64,000 bases of DNA from Terriglobia bacterium (GCA_020073525.1 JAIQFA010000004.1:1-64000); one strand, 5' to 3'. Positions 17,632 through 26,992 are shown, numbered from the stretch's first letter. The notes: a model not told the origin generated them from the letters alone. A program made the numbers and translations.

Positions 17632-18045
17632 TTGCCTCACAATTTGAAATATCGCGTTCTCGCGGAGGGGCTGGTGGTGTGCCGGCTTGCTTCCGATGCT
17701 CCTCTTCCCACTTGGGCGCTGGAGGGCGGGTTTTTCTGTGTGGTGCGCACCCACGATGAGCTCTCCCTTGTCTGCATGGAGGACATCTGCACGAAAAATC
17801 GCATGCCGGAGGGAGCGCTCGCCGAGCATGGGTGGGCGGCGCTGAAGCTCGAAGGGCCGTTTCCGTTTTCGATGGCCGGGGTACTGGCATCTTTCTTGCA
17901 GCCGCTGGCGGAAGCGCACATCCCAATCTTTGCGATTTCCACGTTTGACACCGATTATGTGCTGATCAAGCGTGAGCACGTGAAGCAAGCAGTAGTGGCA
18001 CTGGGCATTGCGGGACACACAAAGGCCAGCCAAGAGGCGGGATGA
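17632..18045 (+). CDS. ACT-domain protein
   Basis: The 137-residue protein resembles the tandem-ACT (ACT_7/CASTOR-like) family. N-terminal half: LKYRVLAEGLVVCRLASDAP. C-terminal half: LKLEGPFPFSMAGVLASFLQPLAEAHIPIFAISTFDTDYVLI, the typical ACT strand-helix pattern. Such proteins bind small ligands, often amino acids; the ligand is unknown here. The start appears to be TTG at 17632 (or TTG at 17644) without a clear ribosome-binding site. It sits 100 bp upstream of a radical SAM gene on the same strand. Confidence 0.78.
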   Translation: MPHNLKYRVLAEGLVVCRLASDAPLPTWALEGGFFCVVRTHDELSLVCMEDICTKNRMPEGALAEHGWAALKLEGPFPFSMAGVLASFLQPLAEAHIPIFAISTFDTDYVLIKREHVKQAVVALGIAGHTKASQEAG

Positions 18046-18144
18046 AAGGGTGGCCGAATTGCCATTCGACCCCGCTTTTCCGCCAAATACTGCGGCGAAT
18101 TGGGCAATTAGCAGCATAGTGTGGTGAAATAGGCGAAGGTCAAA

Positions 18145-19164
18145 ATGGCAACCAAGGCAGTAGCATTGCGCCGCAAACTGAAGACGGCGGAACGGAACGC
18201 TCATGGATTGTGGCAGATCCTGAAGGCCGTGGTGTCGACCGATCATCCCCTACTGGCGCATCTGATTCCCATTCGGCGCTGTAACCTGGCTTGCACGTAC
18301 TGCAACGAGTTCGATGATTTTTCCAAGCCAGTGGCGACCGACCTGATGTTGCGGCGTGTCGATCTACTGGGCGACCTCGGCACTTCCGTGGTCACGATCA
18401 GCGGCGGCGAACCGCTGCTGCATCCGCAACTGGATGACATTATTCACCACATGCGGAAACGCCGGATCGTGTCAGGACTGATCACCAACGGCTACCTGCT
18501 GACGGCGGACCGCATCCAGCGGCTGAACCGCTCGGGCCTGGAATGGCTGCAGATTTCGATTGATAACGTCAATCCCGACGAAGTTTCCAAGAAAAGCCTG
18601 AAGGTGCTCGACCGCAAGCTGCAACTGCTGGCGGAGCATGCTGAATTTCACGTGAACATCAATTCCGTGGTGGGCAGTGGCGTCAGCCATCCTCAGGATG
18701 CGCTCACCATTGGCAAGCGCGCCCTGGAACTGGGATTCAGTTCGACCATCGGAATCATTCACGACGGCTCGGGGCAAGTACAGCCACTGAACGATGAAGA
18801 ACGGCGCGTGTACCACGAGATGAAGAACCTGGAGAAACGCAGCTTCACGCGCGTGAACGCGTTTCAGGACAACATCGCGCTGGGCCGCCCGAACCAATGG
18901 CGCTGTCGCGCCGGGGCGCGCTATCTCTATATTTGTGAGGACGGATTGGTGCATTACTGCTCGCAGCAGCGCGGGTATCCAGCCATTCCGTTGGAGAAAT
19001 ACACCATCGCGGATGTGCGCCGCGAGTTCCATACCGAAAAGCCGTGCGCCTCACATTGCACGGTCTCGTGCGTGCACCAGGTATCGGTTTTGGATGCATG
19101 GCGCGCCCCGCAATGGCCAGCGGCGGCGCCGGAACCTGCTGGTGGACTGGTGAATATCGAGTAG
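18145..19164 (+). CDS. Radical SAM protein with C-terminal SPASM-like cysteines
   Basis: The 339-residue protein has the radical SAM cluster motif CNLACTYC at about residues 47-54, the SAM-binding ISGGEPLLHP, and a TIM-barrel flow (LITNGYLLT, LEWLQISIDNV, NINSVV). The C-terminal region keeps several Cys (CRAGARYLYICEDG, HYCSQQRG, CASHCTVSCVHQ), consistent with an auxiliary cluster domain. Related enzymes modify peptides or cofactors. No small precursor-peptide gene is evident next to it, so the substrate is open. GAAGG lies 6 nt before the ATG. Confidence 0.85.
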   Translation: MATKAVALRRKLKTAERNAHGLWQILKAVVSTDHPLLAHLIPIRRCNLACTYCNEFDDFSKPVATDLMLRRVDLLGDLGTSVVTISGGEPLLHPQLDDIIHHMRKRRIVSGLITNGYLLTADRIQRLNRSGLEWLQISIDNVNPDEVSKKSLKVLDRKLQLLAEHAEFHVNINSVVGSGVSHPQDALTIGKRALELGFSSTIGIIHDGSGQVQPLNDEERRVYHEMKNLEKRSFTRVNAFQDNIALGRPNQWRCRAGARYLYICEDGLVHYCSQQRGYPAIPLEKYTIADVRREFHTEKPCASHCTVSCVHQVSVLDAWRAPQWPAAAPEPAGGLVNIE

Positions 19165-19240
19165 TCCAGGTAGGGAGAGCCGCCCTTGGCTGTCCGCTTT
19201 TCGCGCTCACCAAACATACTAAGGATGCAAGTAACCTACC

Positions 19241-19287
19241 AGTCGAGCTGCGCTCGACCTGGACAGCCGAGGCGGCTGTCCCTACGT
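19241..19287. repeat. Two-hairpin palindromic repeat
   Basis: GTCGAGCTGCGCTCGAC is followed by GGACAGCC/GGCTGTCC stems and CTACGTA. It sits in the convergent spacer between the radical SAM gene and bamA. Confidence 0.75.
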
Positions 19288-19294
19288 ATGCAAT

Positions 19295-22213
19295 TTAGAA
19301 CGTTGTAGCCACGGAGAAGCGGAACGTTTTTCGTGGCTCGAGAAGAGTGAAGCGGGACCCCAGGGTTGAGAGCGTGGTGGCGTAGGTATAGTCCCCAGCG
19401 GCGCCGGCCGGGAACATGTCGCGAGTGATGGGCACGGGCGGCGTTGCGCCGCCATCGAGGCGCAGAACGTTGTAGGCGTAGTAAATCCGGAAGGGTGCAT
19501 TGACGATCGGAAGCATGGTCTGCAACTCGAGTCCGGTGGACATGCGCGGAACCCAGTTGGTGCCGGGAACCGGGCTGAGATTCCTCGGAATGTTGCCGAT
19601 CTTTTGTCCGCCTTCGCAGGCGTAGGCGGAATTGAGTTGCGGACAGCCAAACAGCGTGTTCACGAGCGTGTTGTACTGCGTGGGGTTGATCTGCAACTGC
19701 GACGTGCGCAGGATGGGATCGGCGCCGATATCGACGAACGGTGCAATCGCGACTGGCCCGGCGATGGTGATGCGGTATTCCAAGTTGCCATTCAGACTGA
19801 GATCGCCCCCAGGAGTTGTAAGTTGCTGGAACGGAACCGGAATAGTCCAACAGTTACTGACGCATGCTCCCGAGGCATTCGTCACCACCGGGAACCTCGG
19901 ATTGGAAGGAACGAACGTTCCATCCGAGTTCCTCAACGCAATCGACTGGGCGCTGGGCAGGTAGGCGATGGGAGAGATGGTGCGGATATCGAAGCCGCGG
20001 ATATCATTTTCACCACCGAGATAGGCGCGTTCGAAGGGAGGCGCAACAATCCCGCCAAACCCCGTTATGAACGAAGCCTGCAGGTTGTAGCCGAGGGCAT
20101 TGCGGCGCTTTTGCATGGGGAAAAACTGTTTGTACTGAACGATGGGGCGGATGGTATGAACCGTGCCACCGAGGCCAGCTAACTCCCCGCCGATAAAAAA
20201 GCTCTTGCCATGATGGGGCGCGTAGGCCGCATCGAGGGTGTTCATGGAGAAGCTGGGCGTGATCTTACTGGTAATAATGCCGCTGAGCGCGTTGGGGCCG
20301 GAGATCCCGCTAAAGTTGATATTCTCGAACAGCAGCTTGGAAGCGTTGCTGACCGCGACCAGCGAGGAACGGTCGAACGAGTAGCTGATACCCAAGCGCT
20401 TGAAAGAACGGTGCAGCGGGTAGCTCAAGCTCAGACTGAAGCCAGTACTGGATTGCGAGTAGTCCTGCAGGTTCTGCAGATAGGCTGCCGGCAGGTTCAG
20501 ATTCTGTCCGGTGGCAATGGCATATTGCCGCGCTTCGTTAAAGTTGGTCTTCCGCAGATACACGTTGAAACCAGCCTGCATGGGCCGATCAAACAGGTAA
20601 GGCTCGGTGAATCCGAAACCTATGTCGCGCTGGTAGGCGCCGATGCTGGCGTTCACCGAAAGCGTCTCGCCCAATCCAAGAAAATTGTTGGTGCTGTAAT
20701 TGATGCCAACAAAGGCGCCGGCCAAGCCGCTGACTCCACCCTGTAATCCGATCTGGTTCTTGCCCTTCTCATGGACCTTGAGCGAGAGATCGACGGTGCC
20801 GGCTTTCTCGTCGAGGTGGCGTTCGGTGGTGTTGGGATCATCGGGCTTGAGCTGGTCGAAATAGCCGAGCTGGTTCAGGCGCAACAGGCTGAGTTCCCAG
20901 TAACGCGAGTTGTAGATCTGGCCTTCTTCCAGCGCAATTTCGCGGCGAATGACTTTATCGCGGGTGGTGGTATTGCCCTGGAATTCGATGCGGCGCACGT
21001 AGAACTGTTTGCCCTCGTCCACGTCGACTTCCAGATTCACGGTCTTCTTTTCGTCATCGAACTTGGTATCGGGGACAGAAGTAAAGTTGATGTACCCCGC
21101 CTCGCCGTAGGCTTTGCGCAGGTTCTCCAGGCCCTTGGCAATCTTTTCGCGGCTGAAAATGTCGCCGTCCTTCATCGGGAAAAGGCTGCGCAGAGCGGCC
21201 TGACTCGAAATCGCCTTGTTGTTCTTGAAGGTGATGGTGCCCAGGCGGTAGCGCTCCCCTTCCTCGATGGGCATGGTGATATCGACGGACTTACCCAGCC
21301 CTGCCTGAAGCCCGGGGATATGGAACCCTGTGTGTCCGGTGTCGTGGATCTCGGTTTTGGGGTCGTCGACCAACACCTTGAAGTAGCCTCTATTCTGGAA
21401 CTCGGCGCGGACGCGTTCGGTATCTTCCTCGAGTTTGGTCGCGTCGTAGGTCTTGGAAAAGATGTTTTCCAGAAAGATCGAGTGCGGGATGCCAATCGGC
21501 TTGAGGTTCTTCATGGCCGCGCGCAACGTGCGGTCATTGACGTGTTTATTGCCCCGGAAGCGGATGCGTCCAACCTTCACTTTCGGCCCCTCGCGGATGA
21601 CAAAGGTGATGCCGACAGCAGCGGGCGGAATAGGGTGGACTTCGGTCCGGATGGTGGCAAACTGGCGCCCGTGCTCGGCGAGCAGTTGCTTCAGAGTCAC
21701 TTCCGCTTTCTTGATCTTGGTGGGATCGTACTGGTTCTCAACCGAGAGGCCAACCTTGCGTTCCTTGAAGCGATCGAGCACGTCGCTGGTGGAAACGGCG
21801 TTGAGGCCAGAGTAGGTGATCTCGCGAATCGTAGGCCGCTCTTTGAGGTAAATGTGGATGATCCAGCCTTTGGCGTTTTGTTCGCGCTCAAAGCGGATAT
21901 CCTCAAAGTAGCCCGTGTTCCAGAGCGCGTTAAAGTCGCGTTCGATGGCGGCGGTGTCGTAGACGTCACCGACCTTGCTGAAGATGCGAGCTTTGACCGT
22001 CTCGGCGGGAATACGGCGGTTTCCGTGGGGGATAATGCCCACGATCAGATCCTGCTGGGCGAAGACGGGAGCGGCCAGAAACAAAAGGGCCAACAGAGCC
22101 AGGATGCGATTCCGGACGAACCCATACCTCCAAGCTCTTATGGAGGAATGAGATGGAGACCAAGAGGGGTCTCTCTGCGGGCCCGTGTTGTGTCCGAGTC
22201 GAGGGCCACGCAC
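19295..22213 (-). CDS. bamA: Outer membrane protein assembly factor BamA
   Basis: The 972-residue frame has a signal peptide (ILALLALLFLAAPVFAQQ), then five POTRA-like units (such as IVGIIPHGNRRIPAETVKARI and IREITYSGLNAVSTSDVLDRF) and a 16-strand Omp85 barrel with the VRGF-like motif NDIRGFDIRTISP. It ends in Phe (FRFSVATTF), as outer membrane barrels do. It inserts barrel proteins into the outer membrane. The GTG at 22213 gives about 33 residues before the signal core and no in-frame ATG or GTG lies closer, so the true start is uncertain. Confidence 0.92.
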   Translation of the reverse strand: MRGPRLGHNTGPQRDPSWSPSHSSIRAWRYGFVRNRILALLALLFLAAPVFAQQDLIVGIIPHGNRRIPAETVKARIFSKVGDVYDTAAIERDFNALWNTGYFEDIRFEREQNAKGWIIHIYLKERPTIREITYSGLNAVSTSDVLDRFKERKVGLSVENQYDPTKIKKAEVTLKQLLAEHGRQFATIRTEVHPIPPAAVGITFVIREGPKVKVGRIRFRGNKHVNDRTLRAAMKNLKPIGIPHSIFLENIFSKTYDATKLEEDTERVRAEFQNRGYFKVLVDDPKTEIHDTGHTGFHIPGLQAGLGKSVDITMPIEEGERYRLGTITFKNNKAISSQAALRSLFPMKDGDIFSREKIAKGLENLRKAYGEAGYINFTSVPDTKFDDEKKTVNLEVDVDEGKQFYVRRIEFQGNTTTRDKVIRREIALEEGQIYNSRYWELSLLRLNQLGYFDQLKPDDPNTTERHLDEKAGTVDLSLKVHEKGKNQIGLQGGVSGLAGAFVGINYSTNNFLGLGETLSVNASIGAYQRDIGFGFTEPYLFDRPMQAGFNVYLRKTNFNEARQYAIATGQNLNLPAAYLQNLQDYSQSSTGFSLSLSYPLHRSFKRLGISYSFDRSSLVAVSNASKLLFENINFSGISGPNALSGIITSKITPSFSMNTLDAAYAPHHGKSFFIGGELAGLGGTVHTIRPIVQYKQFFPMQKRRNALGYNLQASFITGFGGIVAPPFERAYLGGENDIRGFDIRTISPIAYLPSAQSIALRNSDGTFVPSNPRFPVVTNASGACVSNCWTIPVPFQQLTTPGGDLSLNGNLEYRITIAGPVAIAPFVDIGADPILRTSQLQINPTQYNTLVNTLFGCPQLNSAYACEGGQKIGNIPRNLSPVPGTNWVPRMSTGLELQTMLPIVNAPFRIYYAYNVLRLDGGATPPVPITRDMFPAGAAGDYTYATTLSTLGSRFTLLEPRKTFRFSVATTF

Positions 22214-22335
22214 AGGGATAGCCTGATGATAGCGATGAATCGCAACTACCTCGAAGAAATAGAGTTAGGAAAACGGTAATTATACGGTAGAGAGCGAGAA
22301 CCGTCCAAGGCAGGGGACGAAATTCACTCCAGGAG

Positions 22336-24525
22336 TCACGCCCGCAAAAGCTCTACCTCAACACAGACGGAATAAAACGTCGCCGCGTTGCCCATGTCAG
22401 TAAGTATTTCTGAAGTTAGGACGTTAATGTTGCCGCCGCTGGGAGAGAATCGTGCCCAATCGAGTCGCGCCGCCACGACTCCGGGAGGCACGGAACCATT
22501 CTTTTGAGAACTATCGACCCGGGCCTGCAGAACGATCTCCCCCCGCTGGTTGAAGGCACGAATGCGGTCGCCATTGCGAACGCCTCGGGCCTCGGCATCG
22601 GTGGGATGCATCTCGAGATCCCCGAGCTGCGTTTCCATCTTGCGAACCGACGCGACGTTAGCGAACGTCGAGTTGAGATGATTGTCGGGCTTGCGGGCGA
22701 GAAGTTCGAGCGGGAAGCCGGTAGCTTTCGAGCCATGGCGCGATTCGTCGGGCGGCGTGAACGCGACGACCGGATCGAGTCCCTGACGCTGCAGCGTTTC
22801 GCTGTAAAACTCGGCCTTGCCGCTTGGCGTTGGGAAGCTGCCCTGGGCGAAGGGCAAGAATGGTGTCGTGATTTCTGCCGAGCTTCGCTCGGCCTGGACG
22901 GGCGAGGCGCCCGTCCCCACACGATTCGGGACGGCAAAGTTCAGGCGGATACGATGTTCGCGCTCCAGGCGCTCACGGGTTATCCCTTGGAGCCACGGAT
23001 TGGGCGCTTCCAGCGCGCGGTCGATCATGGAATCCACCGTTTCGCGGAAACAGTCGTCATCAAAACCCATGCGCTCGGCAAGGGCGCGGAACAACTCGAC
23101 ATTGGACCGGCATTCGCCCACCGGGTCTATCGCCTGATTGGAAACCTGGAGGTAGTAGTGGCCGTATGCGGTCTGGAGGTCTTTATGCTCGAAAAAAGTG
23201 GTGGCGGGAAGCACGATGTCCGCGTAGTCGGTCGTGTCGGTGAAGAACTGCTCGTGGACCACGGTGAACAGGTCGGGGCGCTTTAATCCGCGCACGACTT
23301 CGTTGTGGTTGGGACAGACTGCGGCCGGATTCGAGTTGTAGACGAACAGCGCCTGGACCGGCGGCGCGGTCAGGGAATTGAGGGCGGTTCCGAGTTGGAC
23401 CATGTTGACCGTGCGCGCGGGGCGCCCCCATGCTTTCAGCATCAACTCGGGCATTTTGAGAGCTTCGCTATTCAACCCGAAAGAGCCGCTGAGCGACATC
23501 TGCAATCCGCCGCCGAGTTCCTTCCACGACCCGATCAAACAAGGCAACATGGTGACCGCGCGCATCGACATGCCGCCGCGTTCAGAACGCTGAATGCCGT
23601 AGTTGACGCGAATCACGGACGGGCGCACCGTGGCATATTCGCGGGCCAGTTTGCGGATGTCGGCGGCGGAGATGCCGGTCCAGTGGGCGACTTTTTCCGG
23701 CGGATACTGTTGCGCGCGAGCCTTCAGGTCTTCGAATCCGACGGTATAGCGAGAAACATAGTCGGCATCGAAAAGATTTTCGTTGATGATGACGTGCATC
23801 AGACCGAGAGCGAGCGCGGCATCGGTGCCGGGATTGATTGGCAGGTACCAGTCGGCACACTTCGCGGTGCGCGTGCGGTAGGGATCGATGACGACTAGTT
23901 TCGCGCCTTGGCGGCGAGCTTCTTCGATGAAGGGCCAGAGATGAACGTTGTTGCCGTGAATATTTGAACCCCAGGCAATGATGTAGCGCGAATGGGCAAA
24001 CTGTTCCGGCTCCGTGCCGAGTTTGATACCAATGACCGACTTCAGGCCTTCTTCGCCGGCGCTGGAGCAGATGGTGCGCTCCAGTTGCGAAGCGCCCAGG
24101 CGATGAAAGAAACGGCGGTCCATGGAAGCGCCGTTGAGAGCGCCGAGAGTGCCTCCGTAGGAGTAGGGGAGGATGGCTTCGGCACTATATTCGGCAACGA
24201 TGTGGCGGAAACGATCAGCAATTTCGTCCAGCGCTTCGTCCCAGGAAACGCGCTCAAAAGCTTGTGTGGCGCGGACACTCTTGTCCGCGTCGGCGGCGTC
24301 AGCCGCCGGTCCCTTCGCCTTCACTCTTCGCATCGGATAGAGCACGCGATCCGGGGAATAGACGCGGTCCAGGTACTTGGCGACTTTGGCGCAGAGGAAT
24401 CCGCGGGTAACGGGGTGCTCGGGATCGCCTTGAATTCTGGTGGCGCGACCGTCTTCGATGGTAATCAGCACGCCGCAGGCGTCAGGGCAATCGTGCGGGC
24501 AGGCAGCGTGGACTACGCGCTTCAT
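22336..24525 (-). CDS. Molybdopterin-dependent oxidoreductase (formate dehydrogenase-like)
   Basis: The 729-residue protein carries an N-terminal [4Fe-4S] site, CPHDCPDACGV then FLCAKV, and bis-MGD domains (SYGGTLGALNG, WGSNIHGNNVH, VIDPYRTRTAKCADWYL). C-terminal: ADIVLPATTFFEHKDL and a molydopterin-binding domain with MHPTDAEARGVRNGDRI. There is no Tat signal, so it is probably cytoplasmic. The substrate is unknown. Two palindromic repeats are inserted in frame (residues about 78-93 and 535-549), both apparently in loops. It follows frr on the same strand. Confidence 0.87.
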   Translation of the reverse strand: MKRVVHAACPHDCPDACGVLITIEDGRATRIQGDPEHPVTRGFLCAKVAKYLDRVYSPDRVLYPMRRVKAKGPAADAADADKSVRATQAFERVSWDEALDEIADRFRHIVAEYSAEAILPYSYGGTLGALNGASMDRRFFHRLGASQLERTICSSAGEEGLKSVIGIKLGTEPEQFAHSRYIIAWGSNIHGNNVHLWPFIEEARRQGAKLVVIDPYRTRTAKCADWYLPINPGTDAALALGLMHVIINENLFDADYVSRYTVGFEDLKARAQQYPPEKVAHWTGISAADIRKLAREYATVRPSVIRVNYGIQRSERGGMSMRAVTMLPCLIGSWKELGGGLQMSLSGSFGLNSEALKMPELMLKAWGRPARTVNMVQLGTALNSLTAPPVQALFVYNSNPAAVCPNHNEVVRGLKRPDLFTVVHEQFFTDTTDYADIVLPATTFFEHKDLQTAYGHYYLQVSNQAIDPVGECRSNVELFRALAERMGFDDDCFRETVDSMIDRALEAPNPWLQGITRERLEREHRIRLNFAVPNRVGTGASPVQAERSSAEITTPFLPFAQGSFPTPSGKAEFYSETLQRQGLDPVVAFTPPDESRHGSKATGFPLELLARKPDNHLNSTFANVASVRKMETQLGDLEMHPTDAEARGVRNGDRIRAFNQRGEIVLQARVDSSQKNGSVPPGVVAARLDWARFSPSGGNINVLTSEILTDMGNAATFYSVCVEVELLRA
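22877..22920. repeat. Two-hairpin palindromic repeat inside a coding gene
   Basis: GCCGAGCTTCGCTCGGC followed by GGACGGGCG/CGCCCGTCC. On the coding (minus) strand it encodes GTGASPVQAERSSAE, in frame. The shared peptide AERSSA also appears in the recG insertion. Confidence 0.85.
24264..24309. repeat. Palindromic repeat inside a coding gene
   Basis: The first 26 bases are the exact reverse complement of the intergenic copy at 14429-14454, followed by a second CGGCGGC/GCCGCCG hairpin. The coding strand reads GPAADAADADKSVRAT in frame. Confidence 0.85.
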
Positions 24526-24647
24526 TGTCAGATTATAAAGTCAATTGGCGTTGGCGATGCCGCTGGCACTTTCGACAGTAGAGAAGGGGCCTGCCGCTCC
24601 TTGGGGACGCGGCGGGAGACGGAGCAGAGCCCCGTCACCACACAAGA

Positions 24648-25220
24648 CTACTTGAACTCCAGAACTTCCTTCTCTTTGGCCTTGCTCATCTCTTCCATCT
24701 TTTTGATCTCGTCGTCGGTGAGCTTCTGGATTTCGTCGAGTGCGCGCTTCTCGTCGTCCTCGGCAATCTTCTTGTCTTTCATCGCCTTCTTGATGGCTTC
24801 GTTGCCGTCGCGGCGAACGTTGCGTATCGCGGTGCGATGCTCTTCGAGAATCCGGTGCAGGTGTTTGACCATGTCCTTGCGCCGTTCTTCCGTGAGCGCT
24901 GGAATGGGTACGCGCACCAGTTTGCCGTCGTTCATCGGGTTGAGGCCGAGGTCGGCGGCGCGGATGGCCTTTTCGATCACGCCAAGCTGCGACGCATCGA
25001 ACGGCTGCACCGTGATCATCTGCGGCTCAGGGGCGTGAATCTGGGCAATCTGGTTGAGCGGCATCTGCGACCCGTAGTAGTCGACCGAAACCGTGTCGAG
25101 CATGTGAACGTTGGCTCGCCCGGTGCGGGTGGCGGCCATTTCGCGGCGGAAGTCTTCCACCGCTTTCTCCATGCGCGTCTTGAGCTGTCCGAAAACTTCC
25201 TTCAGGGCAGGATGAGCCAT
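24648..25220 (-). CDS. frr: Ribosome recycling factor
   Basis: The start at 25220 (MAHPALKEVFGQLKTRMEKA) gives the normal 190-residue length; an earlier in-frame codon adds nine residues unlike the family. The signature TGRANVHMLDTVSVDYYG and the C-terminal helix KEKEVLEFK are present. RRF splits post-termination ribosomes with EF-G. The gene follows pyrH in the usual rpsB-tsf-pyrH-frr order. An 18-bp perfect inverted repeat lies between pyrH and frr. Confidence 0.96.
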   Translation of the reverse strand: MAHPALKEVFGQLKTRMEKAVEDFRREMAATRTGRANVHMLDTVSVDYYGSQMPLNQIAQIHAPEPQMITVQPFDASQLGVIEKAIRAADLGLNPMNDGKLVRVPIPALTEERRKDMVKHLHRILEEHRTAIRNVRRDGNEAIKKAMKDKKIAEDDEKRALDEIQKLTDDEIKKMEEMSKAKEKEVLEFK

Positions 25221-25285
25221 AGCTTGGGGGGCTCCTAGAATGAACAAGATTAAAACGCTCGATTATAGAGGATGTTAAAAGGCAA

Positions 25286-25333
25286 AAGTCAAATTGAAGA
25301 AGTAAATGGGCTCGAACTTCTTCAATTTGACTT
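25286..25333. repeat. Simple-word inverted repeat between pyrH and frr
   Basis: AAGTCAAATTGAAGAAGT (25286-25303) pairs perfectly with 25316-25333. The word family (AGTCAAAAGTCAAATTGAAGAAG) recurs at 45061-45134. Confidence 0.8.
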
Positions 25334-25350
25334 CTGACTTTTGACTTACG

Positions 25351-26073
25351 CTAAGCGCTAACAAGCGAACCGATCTTTTCACCCAGCACTACGCGGCGGA
25401 TATTGCCGCGCTGGTTCAGGTTGAAAACGATGATTGGGAGATTGTTGTCCTTGCACAAGGAAATTGCCGTCGAGTCCATCACCTTGAGTCCCTGCTTGAG
25501 AACATCCATGTAGGTGAGCTGCGAAAACTTCTTGGCATCCTTCACCTTCATCGGATCGGCGTCGTAGATGCCGTCGACCTTGGTGGCTTTGAGGATGGCA
25601 TCGGCTTTGATTTCCATGGCGCGCAACGAGGCGGCAGTATCGGTCGAGAAATAGGGGTTGCCGGTGCCGCCGGCGAAAATGACCACGCGCCCCTTTTCCA
25701 GATGCCGGATGGCGCGGCGCCGGATGAAGGGCTCGGCAACCTGATTCATCTCGATGGCCGTCTGTACGCGGGTGTAGACGTTCTGCTTTTCCAGAGCGTC
25801 CTGTAATGCCAACGAATTAATCACCGTGGCCAACATGCCCATGTGATCGGCGGAAACACGATCCATGTTCTTGGCCTGGTCGGCCACCCCGCGAAAAAAA
25901 TTGCCACCGCCGACGACGATGGCCATCTGGATGCCGAGGTTGCGCACGTCTGCAAGTTCAGCGGCGATTTCGTGAATGCGGGTGGTGTCGACGCCGAAGC
26001 CTTGATCGGCAGCAAGGGCTTCACCGGAGAGTTTGAGCAGGATGCGTTTGAAGATGGGAGTCGGAGTCGGCAT
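25351..26073 (-). CDS. pyrH: UMP kinase
   Basis: The start at 26073 ([20 protein letters not shown]) gives 240 residues, the usual length. Motifs: [26 protein letters not shown], the catalytic region [14 protein letters not shown] and [19 protein letters not shown]. It phosphorylates UMP to UDP as a hexamer. The frame stays open upstream through a palindromic repeat ([11 protein letters not shown]) that is unlike the family, so the longer start is an artefact. It is separated from tsf by a terminator-like hairpin. Confidence 0.95.
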   Translation of the reverse strand: MPTPTPIFKRILLKLSGEALAADQGFGVDTTRIHEIAAELADVRNLGIQMAIVVGGGNFFRGVADQAKNMDRVSADHMGMLATVINSLALQDALEKQNVYTRVQTAIEMNQVAEPFIRRRAIRHLEKGRVVIFAGGTGNPYFSTDTAASLRAMEIKADAILKATKVDGIYDADPMKVKDAKKFSQLTYMDVLKQGLKVMDSTAISLCKDNNLPIIVFNLNQRGNIRRVVLGEKIGSLVSA

Positions 26074-26082
26074 GAAGAGAGC

Positions 26083-26112
26083 AGGTCCTTCGCTTCGCTC
26101 AGGATGACAATC
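26083..26112. repeat. Palindromic repeat upstream of pyrH
   Basis: Inverted copy of the TCCTTCGCTTCGCTCAGGAT core seen at 3609-3634. It lies 10 bp upstream of the pyrH start codon, where it may fold close to the ribosome-binding site. Confidence 0.7.
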
Positions 26113-26149
26113 GGCGGCGAGGCCAATCGTCTGGAAGCAAGCATAAATC

Positions 26150-26171
26150 AAAAGGGGCGCCTAAGCGCCCC
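26150..26171 (-). terminator. Rho-independent terminator-like hairpin after tsf
   Basis: On the minus strand GGGGCGC-TTAG-GCGCCCC is followed by TTTTGATTT, 16 bases past the tsf stop. It separates tsf from pyrH and may attenuate read-through. Confidence 0.65.
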
Positions 26172-26186
26172 GGAATGACTCGGCGG

Positions 26187-26867
26187 CTACTTCGCAACCG
26201 GAGCCGATGCCTCACCACCCTCGTCCGGCTTGGAGCTGACGAAGGCGACGGTAGCAGTCGCGTCGCCGACTTTGAAGCGGGCGAAGCGGCGCACGGCGAT
26301 ATTCTCGCCGAGCTTGCCTACCTTGGCGGCGATCAGCTGCGAGATGCTGATGGTCTGGTCCTTGATGAAGGGCTGCTCAAGCAGGCAGACTTCTTCGTAG
26401 AACTTTTCCATCTTGCCGGCCACCATTTTTTCGACAATGGGAGCAGGCTTGCCACTGGCCGCAGCCTGAGCGCGATAAATATCCTTCTCGCGCTCGAAGG
26501 CTTCCGGCGTAACGTCTTCTTTCCGGACAAACTTCGGGTCGCTCGCCGCAATATGCATGGCGATGTCGTGGACCAGTTCCTTGAAGTCTTCGGTACGCGC
26601 GACGAAATCGCTTTCGCAGTTGACCTCGACCAGCACGCCAATCTTGCCGCCGGCGTGAATGTAGTGGGCCACCGAACCTTCGCTGGTCACACGCGTCGCC
26701 TTCTTGGCTGCGACTGACACACCTTTTTTACGCAGCACGACGATCGCCTGTTCCAGATCGCCTTTGGCTTCTGTCAAGGCTTGTTTGCAGTCCATCATGG
26801 GGGCTCCGGTTTTTTCACGGAGCTCTTTTACCTGTGCAGCAGAAATGTTTGCCATAGTCGTGCTCAT
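26187..26867 (-). CDS. tsf: Elongation factor Ts
   Basis: The ATG at 26867 follows TGAGG at 5 nt and gives 226 residues starting MSTTMANISAAQVKELRE. The N-terminal UBA-like domain has LREKTGAPMMDCKQALTEA; the core has VLVEVNCESDFVARTEDF and CLLEQPFIKDQ. EF-Ts recycles EF-Tu-GDP. It is somewhat shorter than the 280-residue enterobacterial form, as in many phyla. The gene follows rpsB. A 14-bp inverted repeat and a hairpin lie in the spacer. Confidence 0.95.
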   Translation of the reverse strand: MSTTMANISAAQVKELREKTGAPMMDCKQALTEAKGDLEQAIVVLRKKGVSVAAKKATRVTSEGSVAHYIHAGGKIGVLVEVNCESDFVARTEDFKELVHDIAMHIAASDPKFVRKEDVTPEAFEREKDIYRAQAAASGKPAPIVEKMVAGKMEKFYEEVCLLEQPFIKDQTISISQLIAAKVGKLGENIAVRRFARFKVGDATATVAFVSSKPDEGGEASAPVAK

Positions 26868-26886
26868 AAAAACCTCAGGTTTCAAT

Positions 26887-26966
26887 GTTTCAAGGTTTCA
26901 GAGTTTCAAGGAGGGTCAGTCGGAGGGCCAATCAGAGTGCCAAATCAAAGATTGAAACCTTGAAAC
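26887..26966. repeat. Simple-word inverted repeat between rpsB and tsf
   Basis: GTTTCAAGGTTTCA (26887-26900) pairs perfectly with 26953-26966. The word GTTTCAAG is repeated in both arms and occurs also near 14320. Confidence 0.8.
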
Positions 26967-26992
26967 TTTACAACCTTGAGACCTGCTCTTAT

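Noticed and set aside
20771-22279. Plus-strand frame of 502 residues opposite bamA
   Set aside because: It is antisense to POTRA and barrel sequence and reflects GC-rich codon bias.
26074-26151. Longer pyrH start
   Set aside because: The extra residues ([11 protein letters not shown]) come from a palindromic repeat, and the ATG at 26073 gives normal UMP kinase length.
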